From JAFEDN01 sp963832945 (GTDB taxonomy: Bacteria; Pseudomonadota; Gammaproteobacteria; Coxiellales; Coxiellaceae), in NCBI GenBank assembly GCA_963832945.1, contig CAWHVV010000010.1:372001-436000 (forward strand): a stretch of 64,000 nucleotides of DNA, in the 5' to 3' direction. Position numbers and translations under genes: made by a program. The notes beneath the pieces are model-generated. The model made no database searches. It worked only from the letters and a program-made list of their open reading frames with translations, and was not told the DNA's origin. Below, one piece after another: positions 17,925 through 26,329 of the stretch (position 1 is the stretch's first letter; every line of letters starts with the position of its first letter).

Positions 17925-18032
17925 TATTTGTTATTATACTCAAATCGCTATTGTTGGCGCAGGCATCGCCGGACTGACGGCGGGAGTTAGAGAAGCTGAT
18001 CGAATAATACAGACGATGGGATATTTACTATG
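17925..18032 (+). pseudogene. scrap of an FAD/NAD-binding oxidoreductase
   Basis: A short open stretch encodes IAIVGAGIAGLTAG, a textbook G-x-G-x-x-G Rossmann dinucleotide motif with its first strand and helix. It then runs out into unrelated sequence and stops at 18032. No further flavoprotein sequence follows, since the cyclase gene starts at 18030. This looks like the N-terminal remnant of a deleted FAD-dependent monooxygenase gene. A chance occurrence is unlikely but possible. Confidence 0.55.
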
Positions 18033-18743
18033 AATAATGGCATGACACTCGTCGATTTGACGCATACTATCCACGAAGAAATTCCCTTATGGCCGGGCAG
18101 CCTGATTTTCTCAAATGAAATTCGCCAAAATTATTCGCCGGGACAATTTAGAATTTATAATTATCATCTGTGCGCAGGCACCGGCACGCATCTGGACGCG
18201 CCTTTTCACTCTGAAAAAAACGGTAAATCTGTTACCGACTTCACGTTGCAGGAATTAATTGGCCCTGGATGCATCATCGATGTCACTCGCAGCGTGCACC
18301 AGAATCCCGATTACGCTATTACTGTGGACGATCTCGAACAATGGGAAAAAATTCACGGAGTCATCCCAAAAAAAGCCATTGTGCTGGCGCATACAGGCTG
18401 GGCGCGGTTTTGGGACCAGCCGTCTCGATATTGCAATGCGGATGACGCGGGGATTTTACATTTCCCCGGCTTTAGTGAACATGCCGCGCAATGGCTTATT
18501 AAACGCGAAATAATTGGAGTCGGCATAGACACACTCTCCCTGGACCCAGGAAATAGCCGGGCTTATCCCGCGCATCATATTTTTTTGGGTCATGGTTTAT
18601 TCCAGTTGGAAAACGTGGCCAATCTTGGAGACTTACCCGCCACCGGCGCGACCATTTTTGTACTCCCTCTCAAAATCCGTAATGGCCCCGAAGCTCCCGC
18701 GCGGGTCTTTGCTTTGAGTATTAGAGTTTCTTCAATTGGCTAA
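18030..18743 (+). CDS. cyclase-family (KynB-like) metal-dependent hydrolase
   Basis: A 237-residue member of the cyclase/arylformamidase family. It has the N-terminal DLTHTIHEEIPLWPG, the metal-binding GTGTHLDAPFH (His/Asp ligands near residues 51-57) and the later GIGVDT-like motif GVGIDTLSLDPG. Arylformamidase (KynB) cleaves N-formylkynurenine, but many family members have other amide or ester substrates, and no kynurenine gene is nearby. It is therefore left without a gene symbol. Start ATG 18030; ATG 18042 is an alternative. Confidence 0.82.
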   Translation: MNNGMTLVDLTHTIHEEIPLWPGSLIFSNEIRQNYSPGQFRIYNYHLCAGTGTHLDAPFHSEKNGKSVTDFTLQELIGPGCIIDVTRSVHQNPDYAITVDDLEQWEKIHGVIPKKAIVLAHTGWARFWDQPSRYCNADDAGILHFPGFSEHAAQWLIKREIIGVGIDTLSLDPGNSRAYPAHHIFLGHGLFQLENVANLGDLPATGATIFVLPLKIRNGPEAPARVFALSIRVSSIG

Positions 18744-18800
18744 TCAGCTAATGATTTAAATGCTCCATCTAAAAAATTATCCATTTTTTTATTAAACGCT

Positions 18801-19153
18801 TCAACTTTTTTTAACTAAATTCTTTCCGAAATAAATGGTTATCAGAGATCCTATAATAATCACTATAGCGCCGATGAGGGTAAGTGTATCAGGGATATGA
18901 TTCCATAACACCCAATCAAATAAACCGCCAAAAATAACGATAAAAAACATCAAAGGCGACATCAGTCTCACTGGCGCAGTGACGTAAGCTAATGTGGCGA
19001 AGAAAAAAAAATAGGCATCGATGTTGGTAAATCCGTCCCCACTTTTTTCACAAAAACACTCATCACCGCAAAAGAGAAAGCGGAAATAATAGCAAATAAA
19101 GCTCCTAACCCGATATGTTGCCGATGATGAATGGAGATAGTGTCTTTGCTCAT
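18801..19153 (-). pseudogene. decayed EamA/DMT-family transporter
   Basis: Starting at ATG 19153, one frame gives a typical EamA N-terminus (GALFAIISAFSFAVMSVFVK). The frame is then lost, and another frame continues with the second half-helices (APVRLMSPLMFFIVIFGGLF... and LTLIGAIVIIIGSLITIYFG) to 18801. An intact EamA transporter has about 290 residues and ten helices; only about 117 codons remain. So there is both a frameshift and a large internal deletion. Its start overlaps the isochorismatase-family stop by 4 bp (ATGA), so the two were once an operon. Confidence 0.8.
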
Positions 19154-19936
19154 AAATGATCACTATTCACAAGCGTGCAAAATTTTCCAAGTAATTGAAT
19201 GGTATTGTTATGTTCCTCCACGGAATTCGCTGCGCACGCATCCTGCACAATGATCACGCGATAGTCCCGATCATGGGCTTCACGAGCAGTGGTTTGAACG
19301 GCAAAATCTGTAGAAACACCACACAACATCACCTGTTGAATTTTTCTAGCGGTTAATATGGCCTGCAATGGCGTAGCATAGAAAGCACTCACACGATGTT
19401 TAGTGATCATGACATCATTTTCTCTAACATCCAAATGACTATCCAATTCCGTGCCCCAGGTATTCAGCTGCAACGCTTTCGCCTGTTGAACATAAGAAAA
19501 CAATGGTGAGGCTGTAGGGCACTCCACATAATCTTGAGAAAACCCCACGCGGACAAAAATAACTAAAGCGTCACGTTGACGCGCCCATTGAATCGCAGCA
19601 TTGGTTTTTGCAATAACGCTGTTTTCAATGACCATTTTTGCATTGCGTGCGAGTTTCCCTTCAGGATGAATGAGGTCATTCTCTAAATCAAGAACGATCA
19701 AAGCGGTACAGCAATTCCCGCTGAGTACAGCGAAAATTGCTTCCTGTTTTTATCCTGCGCTCGGCGAAGCCGATGCTCGGAATGAAGGGGGAGAATCGCG
19801 ATTCTCCCCCTTGCGATCCCCCATCGCGGGGATAATTTTCTACGAAAATTATTTTTTTATAAGGGTGATTTAATTTGTTAAATCAAATAGTTAAAATTCA
19901 CCGGGAATTGCTGAAAGCGGTATTTACATTTAACAT
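19150..19936 (-). pseudogene. isochorismatase-family cysteine hydrolase split by a 205-bp repeat
   Basis: The main part (19150-19701, 183 codons if read from TTG 19701) has the catalytic triad of the family: Asp in IVLDLEND, Lys in VMITKHRVSAF and Cys in LCGVSTDFAVQTTARE. The true start is ATG 19936, with GGAGG seven bases upstream, giving M-L-N-V-N-T-A. A 205-bp repeat with a 9-bp duplication (TACCGCTTT on this strand) then interrupts it and introduces stops. Precise removal would rejoin an intact 190-residue gene. Members hydrolyse isochorismate, nicotinamide or other small amides; the substrate is unknown. Reinitiation at the TTG is conceivable, so some product may still be made. Confidence 0.85.
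19709..19913. mobile_element. structured repeat (copy B): 205-bp MITE-like element with 9-bp duplication
   Basis: The best-preserved copy of the family. The ends are CAGCAATTCCCG and its exact complement CGGGAATTGCTG. It is flanked by perfect 9-bp repeats AAAGCGGTA (19700-19708 and 19914-19922). Inside are four hairpins: AGCAATTCCCGCTG-like terminal stem, CTCGGC-GAA-GCCGA stem, GGGGGAGAATC/GATTCTCCCCC stem, and ATAATTTTC/GAAAATTAT stem. No protein is encoded. Related copies lie at 15353/17034, 24650, 27036, 42310 and 57483. Confidence 0.88.
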
Positions 19937-20049
19937 ATTAAATTCCTCCAAAAAGAGTATAAGAATATTTTATATACTTTAGCTGTCCATGCCAGAACTA
20001 TAACCAATTTTTGGCAATGCTATAAATATCATTTATAGTATACGATATT

Positions 20050-20583
20050 ATGAGCAACGAATTTATCGACCTGAAATCCCTTGAAAAATTACTGAATCGC
20101 GATTTAGATATTATCATCACCTCAAAATCAGGCGAAAACTATCCAGACTTAGAAAGTAGATTAATTTACCAGGAACCCATCGTTGGAATTTACAATACTC
20201 TACTTAAAAACAAACTGAAAAAAAATTCAGAATTACAAGAACTGATTACCAGGAAAATAAATTACATAGAATTCATGCCTGGCTTAACTTTGGGAATTGC
20301 TTTGAAGCAATATTTTTATCGTCTCAATTTGAATCCTACGAGTAAAATAAAAGTAGATTCAGCAAAAAATGCACTGCTATTAATTAACAGCTTACCTTGC
20401 TGGGGGATTGGCATCCCATTACTCATAGAGAAATTTAAATCGGAATTAAACCACATACAGATTTTTGATCTTCCAGAACTTTCCGTTGATAGCACCTGGC
20501 ATTTAATTTACCGTCGACACGAATATGAAAAAGCGGCTGATATGATAGCAACTATTTTACGTAAATTCTTAAATCAGTTTTAA
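20050..20583 (+). pseudogene. LysR-type regulator fragment (effector-binding domain only)
   Basis: A 177-residue frame that resembles the C-terminal substrate-binding domain of LysR regulators. It has a YIEFMPGLTLGIALKQYF stretch, a central VDSAKNALLLINSLPCWGIG (the usual position of the effector-pocket strand), and a closing HLIYRRHEYEKAADMIATIL, a typical LysR end. The N-terminal winged helix-turn-helix of about 90 residues is missing, and the 130 bp upstream hold no trace of it. It is probably a truncated remnant, although it could be translated from ATG 20050. The similarity is judged by eye. Confidence 0.6.
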
Positions 20584-20601
20584 TTTTCTTTCTTTTGTTT
20601 T

Positions 20602-21355
20602 TTAAGAAAAAAGCGCCTTAAAACAGGGGTTATTTTTTGCAAATTCATCCAATACTGTTTTCGTTACTGAGGCTACAATATCGTCACGACTTTTGGCGTC
20701 TTGTTGGTTTCCTACCATATAAATAGCCAATACAATGGGTTTACATAAGGGTGACCACATGACGCCAATATCATTGGCAATACCATAATCACCAGAACCT
20801 GTTTTGTCGGCAACCACCCAGCCAATCGGAACACCGGCGCGTATTCGTTTATATCCGGTGGTATTATTTCTCATCCAGGCCATGAGTTGCGCTCGAAGAT
20901 GCAAAATCAGTGACAGATTTAGGCCCGCCTAACTTTTTTGTAATCAGATTCATCGTAACATTATCGGTATAACTCATGGCCGCTTCAGATAGCTCTTCCA
21001 GGGTCATGCCGCTAGTCACATATTTTCCTGTCACAGGATGCCAAGACATCAGATCTTTTGGTGTATAAACTATTTTTTCTTGTAATAATTTTTTATCTTT
21101 CTCGCTTTGTTTTAATAACGCAGCGACTACCATCAATTTGCTAGTACTTTGCACTGGAAAGCGTTCATCCGCCTGATAAGCAATGGTTTGATTGTTATTC
21201 GTATCCAGAGCATAAACGCCAATCTTTCCATCAAAGCTTTTTTCCAATTCCACAAACTGTTCTTGTACCGGGTAAGTCTCAATGGGTCGGATATTGGCAA
21301 ATGCAGGAATACTGATCAGAGAAATAACAATGATCAGTAATAATCGATATTTCAT
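20602..21355 (-). pseudogene. class A beta-lactamase with internal deletion and frameshift
   Basis: The first part (from ATG 21355) has a signal peptide (cleavage after AFA, near residue 21), the active-site S-T-S-K motif (VQSTSKLMVVAAL) and the S-Y-T-D-N counterpart of the SDN loop. It then reads GGPKSVTDFA and leaves frame. The other frame continues at once with LRAQLMAWMRNNTTGYKRIR and the KTGSG motif, to 20602. In intact enzymes about 60 residues lie between these points, including the omega loop with the general-base Glu166. They are gone, so no hydrolase activity is expected. Confidence 0.88.
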
Positions 21356-21405
21356 ACACTTTATCTCTATTTAAAACTATTCACGCGTCATTAATCGAGA
21401 ATCCC

Positions 21406-21580
21406 TCTAAATTAAATTGTCAAAGTTTCTAAAAAATTGGATACAAGCTTCCCTAAATTTCCCAATATCAGGATAATAAGTGTTGTACAGCACTTTTTTC
21501 TTAAAAAATTTCCATATTCGTTCTATCAAATTCCGATTCTATGCATAACTCGGAATAAATACTAACCGAATGCTCGATCA
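21406..21580 (-). pseudogene. remnant of an IS630-family transposase (C-terminus)
   Basis: Reading the minus strand gives the typical IS630 end, NLIERIWKFFKKKVLYNTYY followed by REACIQFFRNFDNL, with a stop inside the preceding P-S-Y-A/N segment. About 55 codons remain. It occupies the gap between the beta-lactamase remnant and the next gene. Confidence 0.75.
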
Positions 21581-21663
21581 ATCACAGTTAATTGACGAGT
21601 ACATCCCTATTCAACTATAATAACCGAGTTAAATTTTGTTATTATTATTTTTTAGGAGAAAGT

Positions 21664-22137
21664 ATGAAAAAATCAATTTTATTTTTTGGATTGAGTTTAA
21701 GCGTTCTAGCATGTAGTCCAGTATTGGCAGATGAATATAAATTTAATTGCGCACCTCCTTCAAAGGTTCAATTTAGTGATAATTTAGTAGTTGCTTATGT
21801 TCCGTATGACGCTTCCAGTGGTATGCCAGAAAAACTTTCGGGCAGTGGAGTTGGTGGTGTCCCTAATGCAGGGTGGGAAGGACTGGTCCAGAATGTGACC
21901 TTTACTTCAATTGATACTAGTAAGACTACCTTTAATCAGGTTGCCGTCGGTGATTCCTTATTATGTTATTATTATATAACCGGCAAAGACATCAAGACCG
22001 GTCAAGACAGGACGGTATTTTTAACATTAGAACCAGGTAACCTTAACTATCGTAATTTATATAATTATAGTTTGAGTAATGGATCTACGTATAGCAACGA
22101 TATTAATGTGCAAATCATTGCTAAATCCCTACAATAA
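21664..22137 (+). CDS. small exported protein of unknown function
   Basis: A 157-residue protein with a signal peptide (MKKSILFFGLSLSVLACS..., cleavage near VLA-D, residue 22); the Cys in ACSP could alternatively be a weak lipobox. ATG 21664 is chosen because AGGAG lies about six bases upstream; an in-frame start at 21592 is not supported. The mature part has two cysteines (FNCAPPS and SLLCYYY) likely to form a disulphide, and a W-E-G-L-V segment. The layout vaguely resembles short secreted DUF3757-type proteins of Legionellales, but I cannot assign it. The protein at 30210-30605 has a comparable size and style. Confidence 0.7.
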   Translation: MKKSILFFGLSLSVLACSPVLADEYKFNCAPPSKVQFSDNLVVAYVPYDASSGMPEKLSGSGVGGVPNAGWEGLVQNVTFTSIDTSKTTFNQVAVGDSLLCYYYITGKDIKTGQDRTVFLTLEPGNLNYRNLYNYSLSNGSTYSNDINVQIIAKSLQ

Positions 22138-22143
22138 AACAGA

Positions 22144-22271
22144 CAGGGTCAAATCTTGAATTGTGAACAGGAAAAAGTGATTTTACTGTATTCCGTTTAG
22201 GAAGAAAACTGGACATACCTATTCTTCTCCCTGGAACAAATTATCCGCTCTCAATTCAAGATTTGACCCTG
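22144..22271. mobile_element. 128-bp MITE-like inverted repeat
   Basis: Ends CAGGGTCAAATCTTGAATTG and its complement (22250-22271) bound a 128-bp stretch without coding capacity. No clear target duplication is visible. It separates the exported protein gene from the alcohol dehydrogenase gene. Confidence 0.75.
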
Positions 22272-22304
22272 TAATTCTTTTAAAATAAATTTAAGGATAA
22301 GATT

Positions 22305-23345
22305 ATGAAAGCTTTAGTATATCAAGGCCCTGGGCGAAAAACGCTTGAAAAGCGGCCAATCCCCACCATTAACGCACCCACGGATGCAATTGTTAAAATT
22401 ACAAAAACTACCATTTGCGGTACTGATTTACATATTCTTAAAGGCGATGTGCCGACCTGCAAACCCGGGCGTATCCTTGGACATGAAGGAATTGGAATAG
22501 TTGAAACCATCGGCCCCGGGGTGACTATTTTAAAACCTGGAGATCACGTACTCATTTCTTGTATCACAGCCGATGGGAAATGCGAATACTGTCGTAAAGG
22601 GATGTATTCTCATTGCGTGAATGGCGGTTGGATACTGGGACATCAAATCGATGGAACCCAAGCAGAATATGTCCGCATTCCACATGCGGATACAAGTCTT
22701 TATTTGATTCCTCATTCTGTCGATGAGGAAGCTGTGGTGATGTTAAGTGATATTTTACCCACAGGTTTTGAGTGCGGTGTACTGAATGGGAAAGTTCAAC
22801 CCGGTAGCACAGTCGCTATCGTAGGTGCAGGACCTATCGGTTTGGCAACGTTGCTGACAGCGCAATTTTATTCTCCAGCAGAAATTATTGTCATAGACAC
22901 AGATAAAAATCGCCTTGAAAAAGCGAAAAGCCTAGGCGCTACAGCGACAATTAATAACAGTGATTCTCATGCGGTGGATCAAATCATGAAAATGACTGAA
23001 GGACGCGGAGTGGATACCGCCATTGAAGCGGTAGGAATTCCGGATACTTTCGTGCTTTGCGAAGATATTGTTGCAGCAGGCGGGACAATCGCTAATATTG
23101 GCGTTCACGGCGTAAAAGCTGATCTTCATTTAGAAAAATTATGGTCGCATAATATTACCATCACAACCCGCTTGGTAGACACCGTCACGACGCCACTCCT
23201 TTTAAAGACTGTAAAATCCAAAAAAATTGATCCCAAGCTACTCATCAGTCACTATTTTGATTTGGATCATATACTGGATGCCTATGATACTTTTGCAAAA
23301 GCATCCAGCACTAAAGCTCTAAAAGTAATAATAAATTGCATATAA
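22305..23345 (+). CDS. zinc-dependent alcohol dehydrogenase (MDR family)
   Basis: A 346-residue medium-chain dehydrogenase. The N-terminal catalytic domain has the zinc ligand region TTICGTDLHILKGD and GHEGIGIVETIGPG, and a structural-zinc Cys group within CITADGKCEYC and MYSHC. The Rossmann domain follows with VAIVGAGPIGLATL and a downstream D-T-D acidic residue (IVIDTDKNRL) that favours NAD(H). It oxidises a small alcohol or reduces an aldehyde; the substrate cannot be read from sequence. AAGGAT lies before ATG 22305. A short stretch resembling the end of another repeat (TCTGACCCCTGCAATGCCTTG) follows the stop. Confidence 0.88.
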   Translation: MKALVYQGPGRKTLEKRPIPTINAPTDAIVKITKTTICGTDLHILKGDVPTCKPGRILGHEGIGIVETIGPGVTILKPGDHVLISCITADGKCEYCRKGMYSHCVNGGWILGHQIDGTQAEYVRIPHADTSLYLIPHSVDEEAVVMLSDILPTGFECGVLNGKVQPGSTVAIVGAGPIGLATLLTAQFYSPAEIIVIDTDKNRLEKAKSLGATATINNSDSHAVDQIMKMTEGRGVDTAIEAVGIPDTFVLCEDIVAAGGTIANIGVHGVKADLHLEKLWSHNITITTRLVDTVTTPLLLKTVKSKKIDPKLLISHYFDLDHILDAYDTFAKASSTKALKVIINCI

Positions 23346-23452
23346 TGTCTGACCCCTGCAATGCCTTGACTTTATAAAATCTGCAGTGGTGAAATTTGAA
23401 AATTAATTTTTAATCAGTGGTCGATAAAAACCAAAGAGGGGCTATAAAAACT

Positions 23453-24556
23453 ATGAAACAAAAAGAACTATTAGATACCATTAATAATCTAAATATTTTT
23501 CCTTACGCTGTGGCTTGGCTTGTCGGTCAATATAGCCCAAATCTCCAAGATGCACGAGCTGTATGGGAAGGGTTTAATCTAATTGAAGAAAAAATTGGGC
23601 ATGGGTCAGGGAGTTTTTTTTTCACCAGCACGGAAATTCCTTTACTGAGAGTTTGGAAGAAAGCATTAGAAGCCTACCAAAATGGCAAGGACATTGATTG
23701 GAGTGAAGAATTAAAAAAAAACGAGTATCCTAACAAAATACTATCTACTGAACCCCCATATATGTTAGACAATGTTTTGGTTGATAATTTTCTGACTCAT
23801 AAATACAGTTTACAGGAATCTGGGAACCTGATACTACACATAAGAAATAGGAAAGAACCAGACCCTACTAAACGTGAAAATTGGTCATATCTACAGGCAA
23901 TTATCAGGTTTTCTATTCCTTTAGTTCTGATAGTAGCGAAAGTAAACCCGGAATTAATGGGACTAGTTTTTACAAAGATCGGAGAAAGAGGCTACGTCCT
24001 TCCCATGGAGGACAAAGAAGAAGCGAAAAAAATCTCTACAGATAAAGCTATGAATTATTTCCTGGATCCACAAGACCAATGGAAGGAGAAGAATTTTCTT
24101 CCTAGAAGCCGATGCGTAAATTTCACTCCGGGCGGTTACGGTTATATTTTTGCCTTCACCAACCGTGAATTTCAAACTTTGGAAAATGCCTGTGATTTAC
24201 ATTGCAAAAACTCTAGGGTTTTTTTAGCTCTAAAATCCAGAATAATAATTATTTTGGATGAATACTGTGATGATAGTAAAAATACTCTTAAATCATCAAT
24301 CGTTCCTGGTGAAAAAGAAAATGCACGAAATGCGGGAGCTGAAGCTGAGAAATTGATTGTTTCGATTAATAGTATTGATTCCTGGAGCGGGCTAAAAGCT
24401 TTAATTCAGTCCAGTTCAAATAATCCTTCTTTGCGACAGTATAAATTTAATAAATTATGGCCAGCAATCAATACCGTAATCGAGAAAGGTCAGGAAGGGC
24501 AAGATAAGCATCGTAAGAATGCATTGCCATCAATTGATCCCTATGAATTTCGATAA
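23453..24556 (+). CDS. hypothetical protein, 367 residues
   Basis: Not recognised. ATG 23453 follows a GAGGGG site; a GTG at 23417 would add 12 residues. There is no signal peptide and no convincing membrane span, and the composition is mixed with many Lys and Glu. Aromatic-rich N-terminus (LNIFPYAVAWLVGQYSPNL) and a central hydrophobic helix (AIIRFSIPLVLIVAKVN) are the only landmarks. It is flanked by an alcohol dehydrogenase gene and a structured repeat, so context gives no clue. Codon use looks normal, and the long open frame makes it likely to be real. Confidence 0.7.
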   Translation: MKQKELLDTINNLNIFPYAVAWLVGQYSPNLQDARAVWEGFNLIEEKIGHGSGSFFFTSTEIPLLRVWKKALEAYQNGKDIDWSEELKKNEYPNKILSTEPPYMLDNVLVDNFLTHKYSLQESGNLILHIRNRKEPDPTKRENWSYLQAIIRFSIPLVLIVAKVNPELMGLVFTKIGERGYVLPMEDKEEAKKISTDKAMNYFLDPQDQWKEKNFLPRSRCVNFTPGGYGYIFAFTNREFQTLENACDLHCKNSRVFLALKSRIIIILDEYCDDSKNTLKSSIVPGEKENARNAGAEAEKLIVSINSIDSWSGLKALIQSSSNNPSLRQYKFNKLWPAINTVIEKGQEGQDKHRKNALPSIDPYEFR

Positions 24557-24649
24557 AATAAATCCATAAGCCTTTTTATCGTCATTACCGCGCAGCAGGC
24601 GTCTGCGCGGTTCATAGCGCGTGTGAAATATCGTTAGCCTTTGGCGCCA

Positions 24650-24854
24650 AATTCCCGGCGAGTTTTAACTATTTGATTTAATAAAATAAATCACCTTTAT
24701 AAAAAAATAATTTTCGTAGAAAATTATCCCCGCGATGGGGGATCGCAAGGGGGAGCTACGCTCCGCGCTCCCCCTTCATTCCGAGCATCGGCTCCGCCGA
24801 GCGCAGGATAAAAACAGGAAGCAATTTTCGCTGTACTCAGCGGGAATTGCTGCC
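24650..24854. repeat. structured repeat (copy C), inverted orientation
   Basis: About 205 bp matching copy B end to end in reverse. It has the TTAACTATTTGATTTAAT segment, the ATAATTTTC-GTA-GAAAATTAT hairpin, a GGGGGAGCTACGC.../GCGCTCCCCC hairpin, the GAGCATCGGCTCCGCCGAGC hairpin and a final CAGCGGGAATTGCTG. Its outer left end has decayed (CAAATTCCCGG). It abuts the 3' end of the aldehyde dehydrogenase gene. The 90 bp before it (24557-24649) hold nothing I can identify. Confidence 0.85.
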
Positions 24855-24856
24855 GG

Positions 24857-26296
24857 TCAGGTAGAATCTTTGGCAAGTGGAATGGTTTTCTTGGCGATGC
24901 TCAGCGTTTGTAGCTGGGTAGCTCCGGCAAAGCCCCAGACGCCGCCCTCGCGGCCTAATCCGGAATTTTTTACACCGCCGAACGGCGCGTGTGGATGGGT
25001 GGTAAAAACCCGATTAACCCAGGCGGTCCCGCTCTCAAGCCGCTGGGCAATGATGGCGCCTTTATGCCAGTCAGCGGTCCATACCGAGGCGCCCAGACCG
25101 AGGGGCGTCGCATTTGCGCGAGCGATGACTTCGTCCAGATTCTGGTAAGATATAATTGGCAGTACCGGCCCAAATTGCTCCTCATCCACCAAACGCACAC
25201 CTTCTTTTATTTCCGTGACAAGAGTAGGACGATAAAAGTAGCCGGGGCCCTTGATCGCTTTTCCGCCCGTGATAATTTTGGCTCCGGCGCGTTTTGCGTC
25301 GGCAACCAGGGCTTTGACTTTTTTCAGTTGCGCGGCGTTGTTAAGAGGCCCCATTTCCGTGCCGGGTTGCAAACCATCGCCTAATTTTATCGATTCCGCT
25401 ATTTTTTTCAGTTCGGCGACCAAAGGCTCTAAAATACTTTCGTGGACATACAGACGTTTAATGGCAATGCAAATTTGTCCCGTATTGGTAAAAGCGCCCC
25501 AAAAAATAGGCTCGGCGATTTCCCTGACATCGGCATCAGGCAGGACGATAGCCGGATCGTTGCCGCCTAATTCTAAAGTGACCGGTATTAAATTTTTCGC
25601 GGCGACCTGCGCGATTTTTTTTCCCGTGGCCACCGATCCCGTAAAAGTAATTTTGTTAATGCGCGGATGTTTACTGAGCTGCGCGCCGACATCATCACCA
25701 CCGCTCAACACATTCACGACACCCGGCGGAACGATTTCCCGCATTAATTCACCCATACGTAAAGTGGTTAACGGCGTGTAGGGTGACGGTTTTACAATAA
25801 TCGTGTTGCCTGCCAGTAACGCCATGCTGATATTACTCAGGGCAATATAAACCGGATAATTCCACGGAGTGATCGCGGCAATAACCCCCAGCGGTTTATG
25901 GTGAACCTCCACTCTGCCATCGGCGTCATCCTGCAAAATTACATTGGGGGCGCTGATTTTAGCGACATTTTGTAATTCTTCCACTGAGCTTTCAACTTCT
26001 TCCAAAGCGCTGGATAATGGCTTGCCCTGCTCGCGGGTCAATAATTCAGCCAGTTCCTGACGATGCTCGCCAATGATTTTTGCGCAGTGATATAACAATT
26101 CACGGCGTTGCTCAATCGAGGATTTTTTCCACCCGGTGAATGCCCGCAAGCCCGCGTCTACCGCAGCGTCAATCTGCGCGGCGCTGGCGGCGGGACACTC
26201 GGCGACCGGCTGCTCGGTAGCAGGATTGATAACGGAAAAACCCGGCGCTTCGCCGGCAACGGCCTTGCCATCGATAGTCATTGTGAAATGGTGCAT
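24857..26296 (-). CDS. NAD(P)-dependent aldehyde dehydrogenase
   Basis: A 479-residue aldehyde dehydrogenase of normal length. It has the NAD-site GSVATGKKIA, the catalytic Glu in TLELGGNDP (about residue 244), the catalytic Cys in NTGQICIA (about residue 278), and the C-terminal PFGGVKNSGLGREGG. It oxidises an aldehyde to the acid; the substrate is not predictable. It lies 33 bp downstream of tsaB on the same strand and may be co-transcribed. Its stop is immediately followed by a structured repeat, whose hairpins may act as a terminator. Confidence 0.93.
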   Translation of the reverse strand: MHHFTMTIDGKAVAGEAPGFSVINPATEQPVAECPAASAAQIDAAVDAGLRAFTGWKKSSIEQRRELLYHCAKIIGEHRQELAELLTREQGKPLSSALEEVESSVEELQNVAKISAPNVILQDDADGRVEVHHKPLGVIAAITPWNYPVYIALSNISMALLAGNTIIVKPSPYTPLTTLRMGELMREIVPPGVVNVLSGGDDVGAQLSKHPRINKITFTGSVATGKKIAQVAAKNLIPVTLELGGNDPAIVLPDADVREIAEPIFWGAFTNTGQICIAIKRLYVHESILEPLVAELKKIAESIKLGDGLQPGTEMGPLNNAAQLKKVKALVADAKRAGAKIITGGKAIKGPGYFYRPTLVTEIKEGVRLVDEEQFGPVLPIISYQNLDEVIARANATPLGLGASVWTADWHKGAIIAQRLESGTAWVNRVFTTHPHAPFGGVKNSGLGREGGVWGFAGATQLQTLSIAKKTIPLAKDST

Positions 26297-26329
26297 GAAT
26301 ACATCCTTATTGTTAACGGTTTCGAAAGT

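Noticed and set aside
24969..25781. Several long frames opposite the aldehyde dehydrogenase gene
   Set aside because: The dehydrogenase frame is complete with catalytic motifs; the others are antisense shadows in GC-richer DNA.
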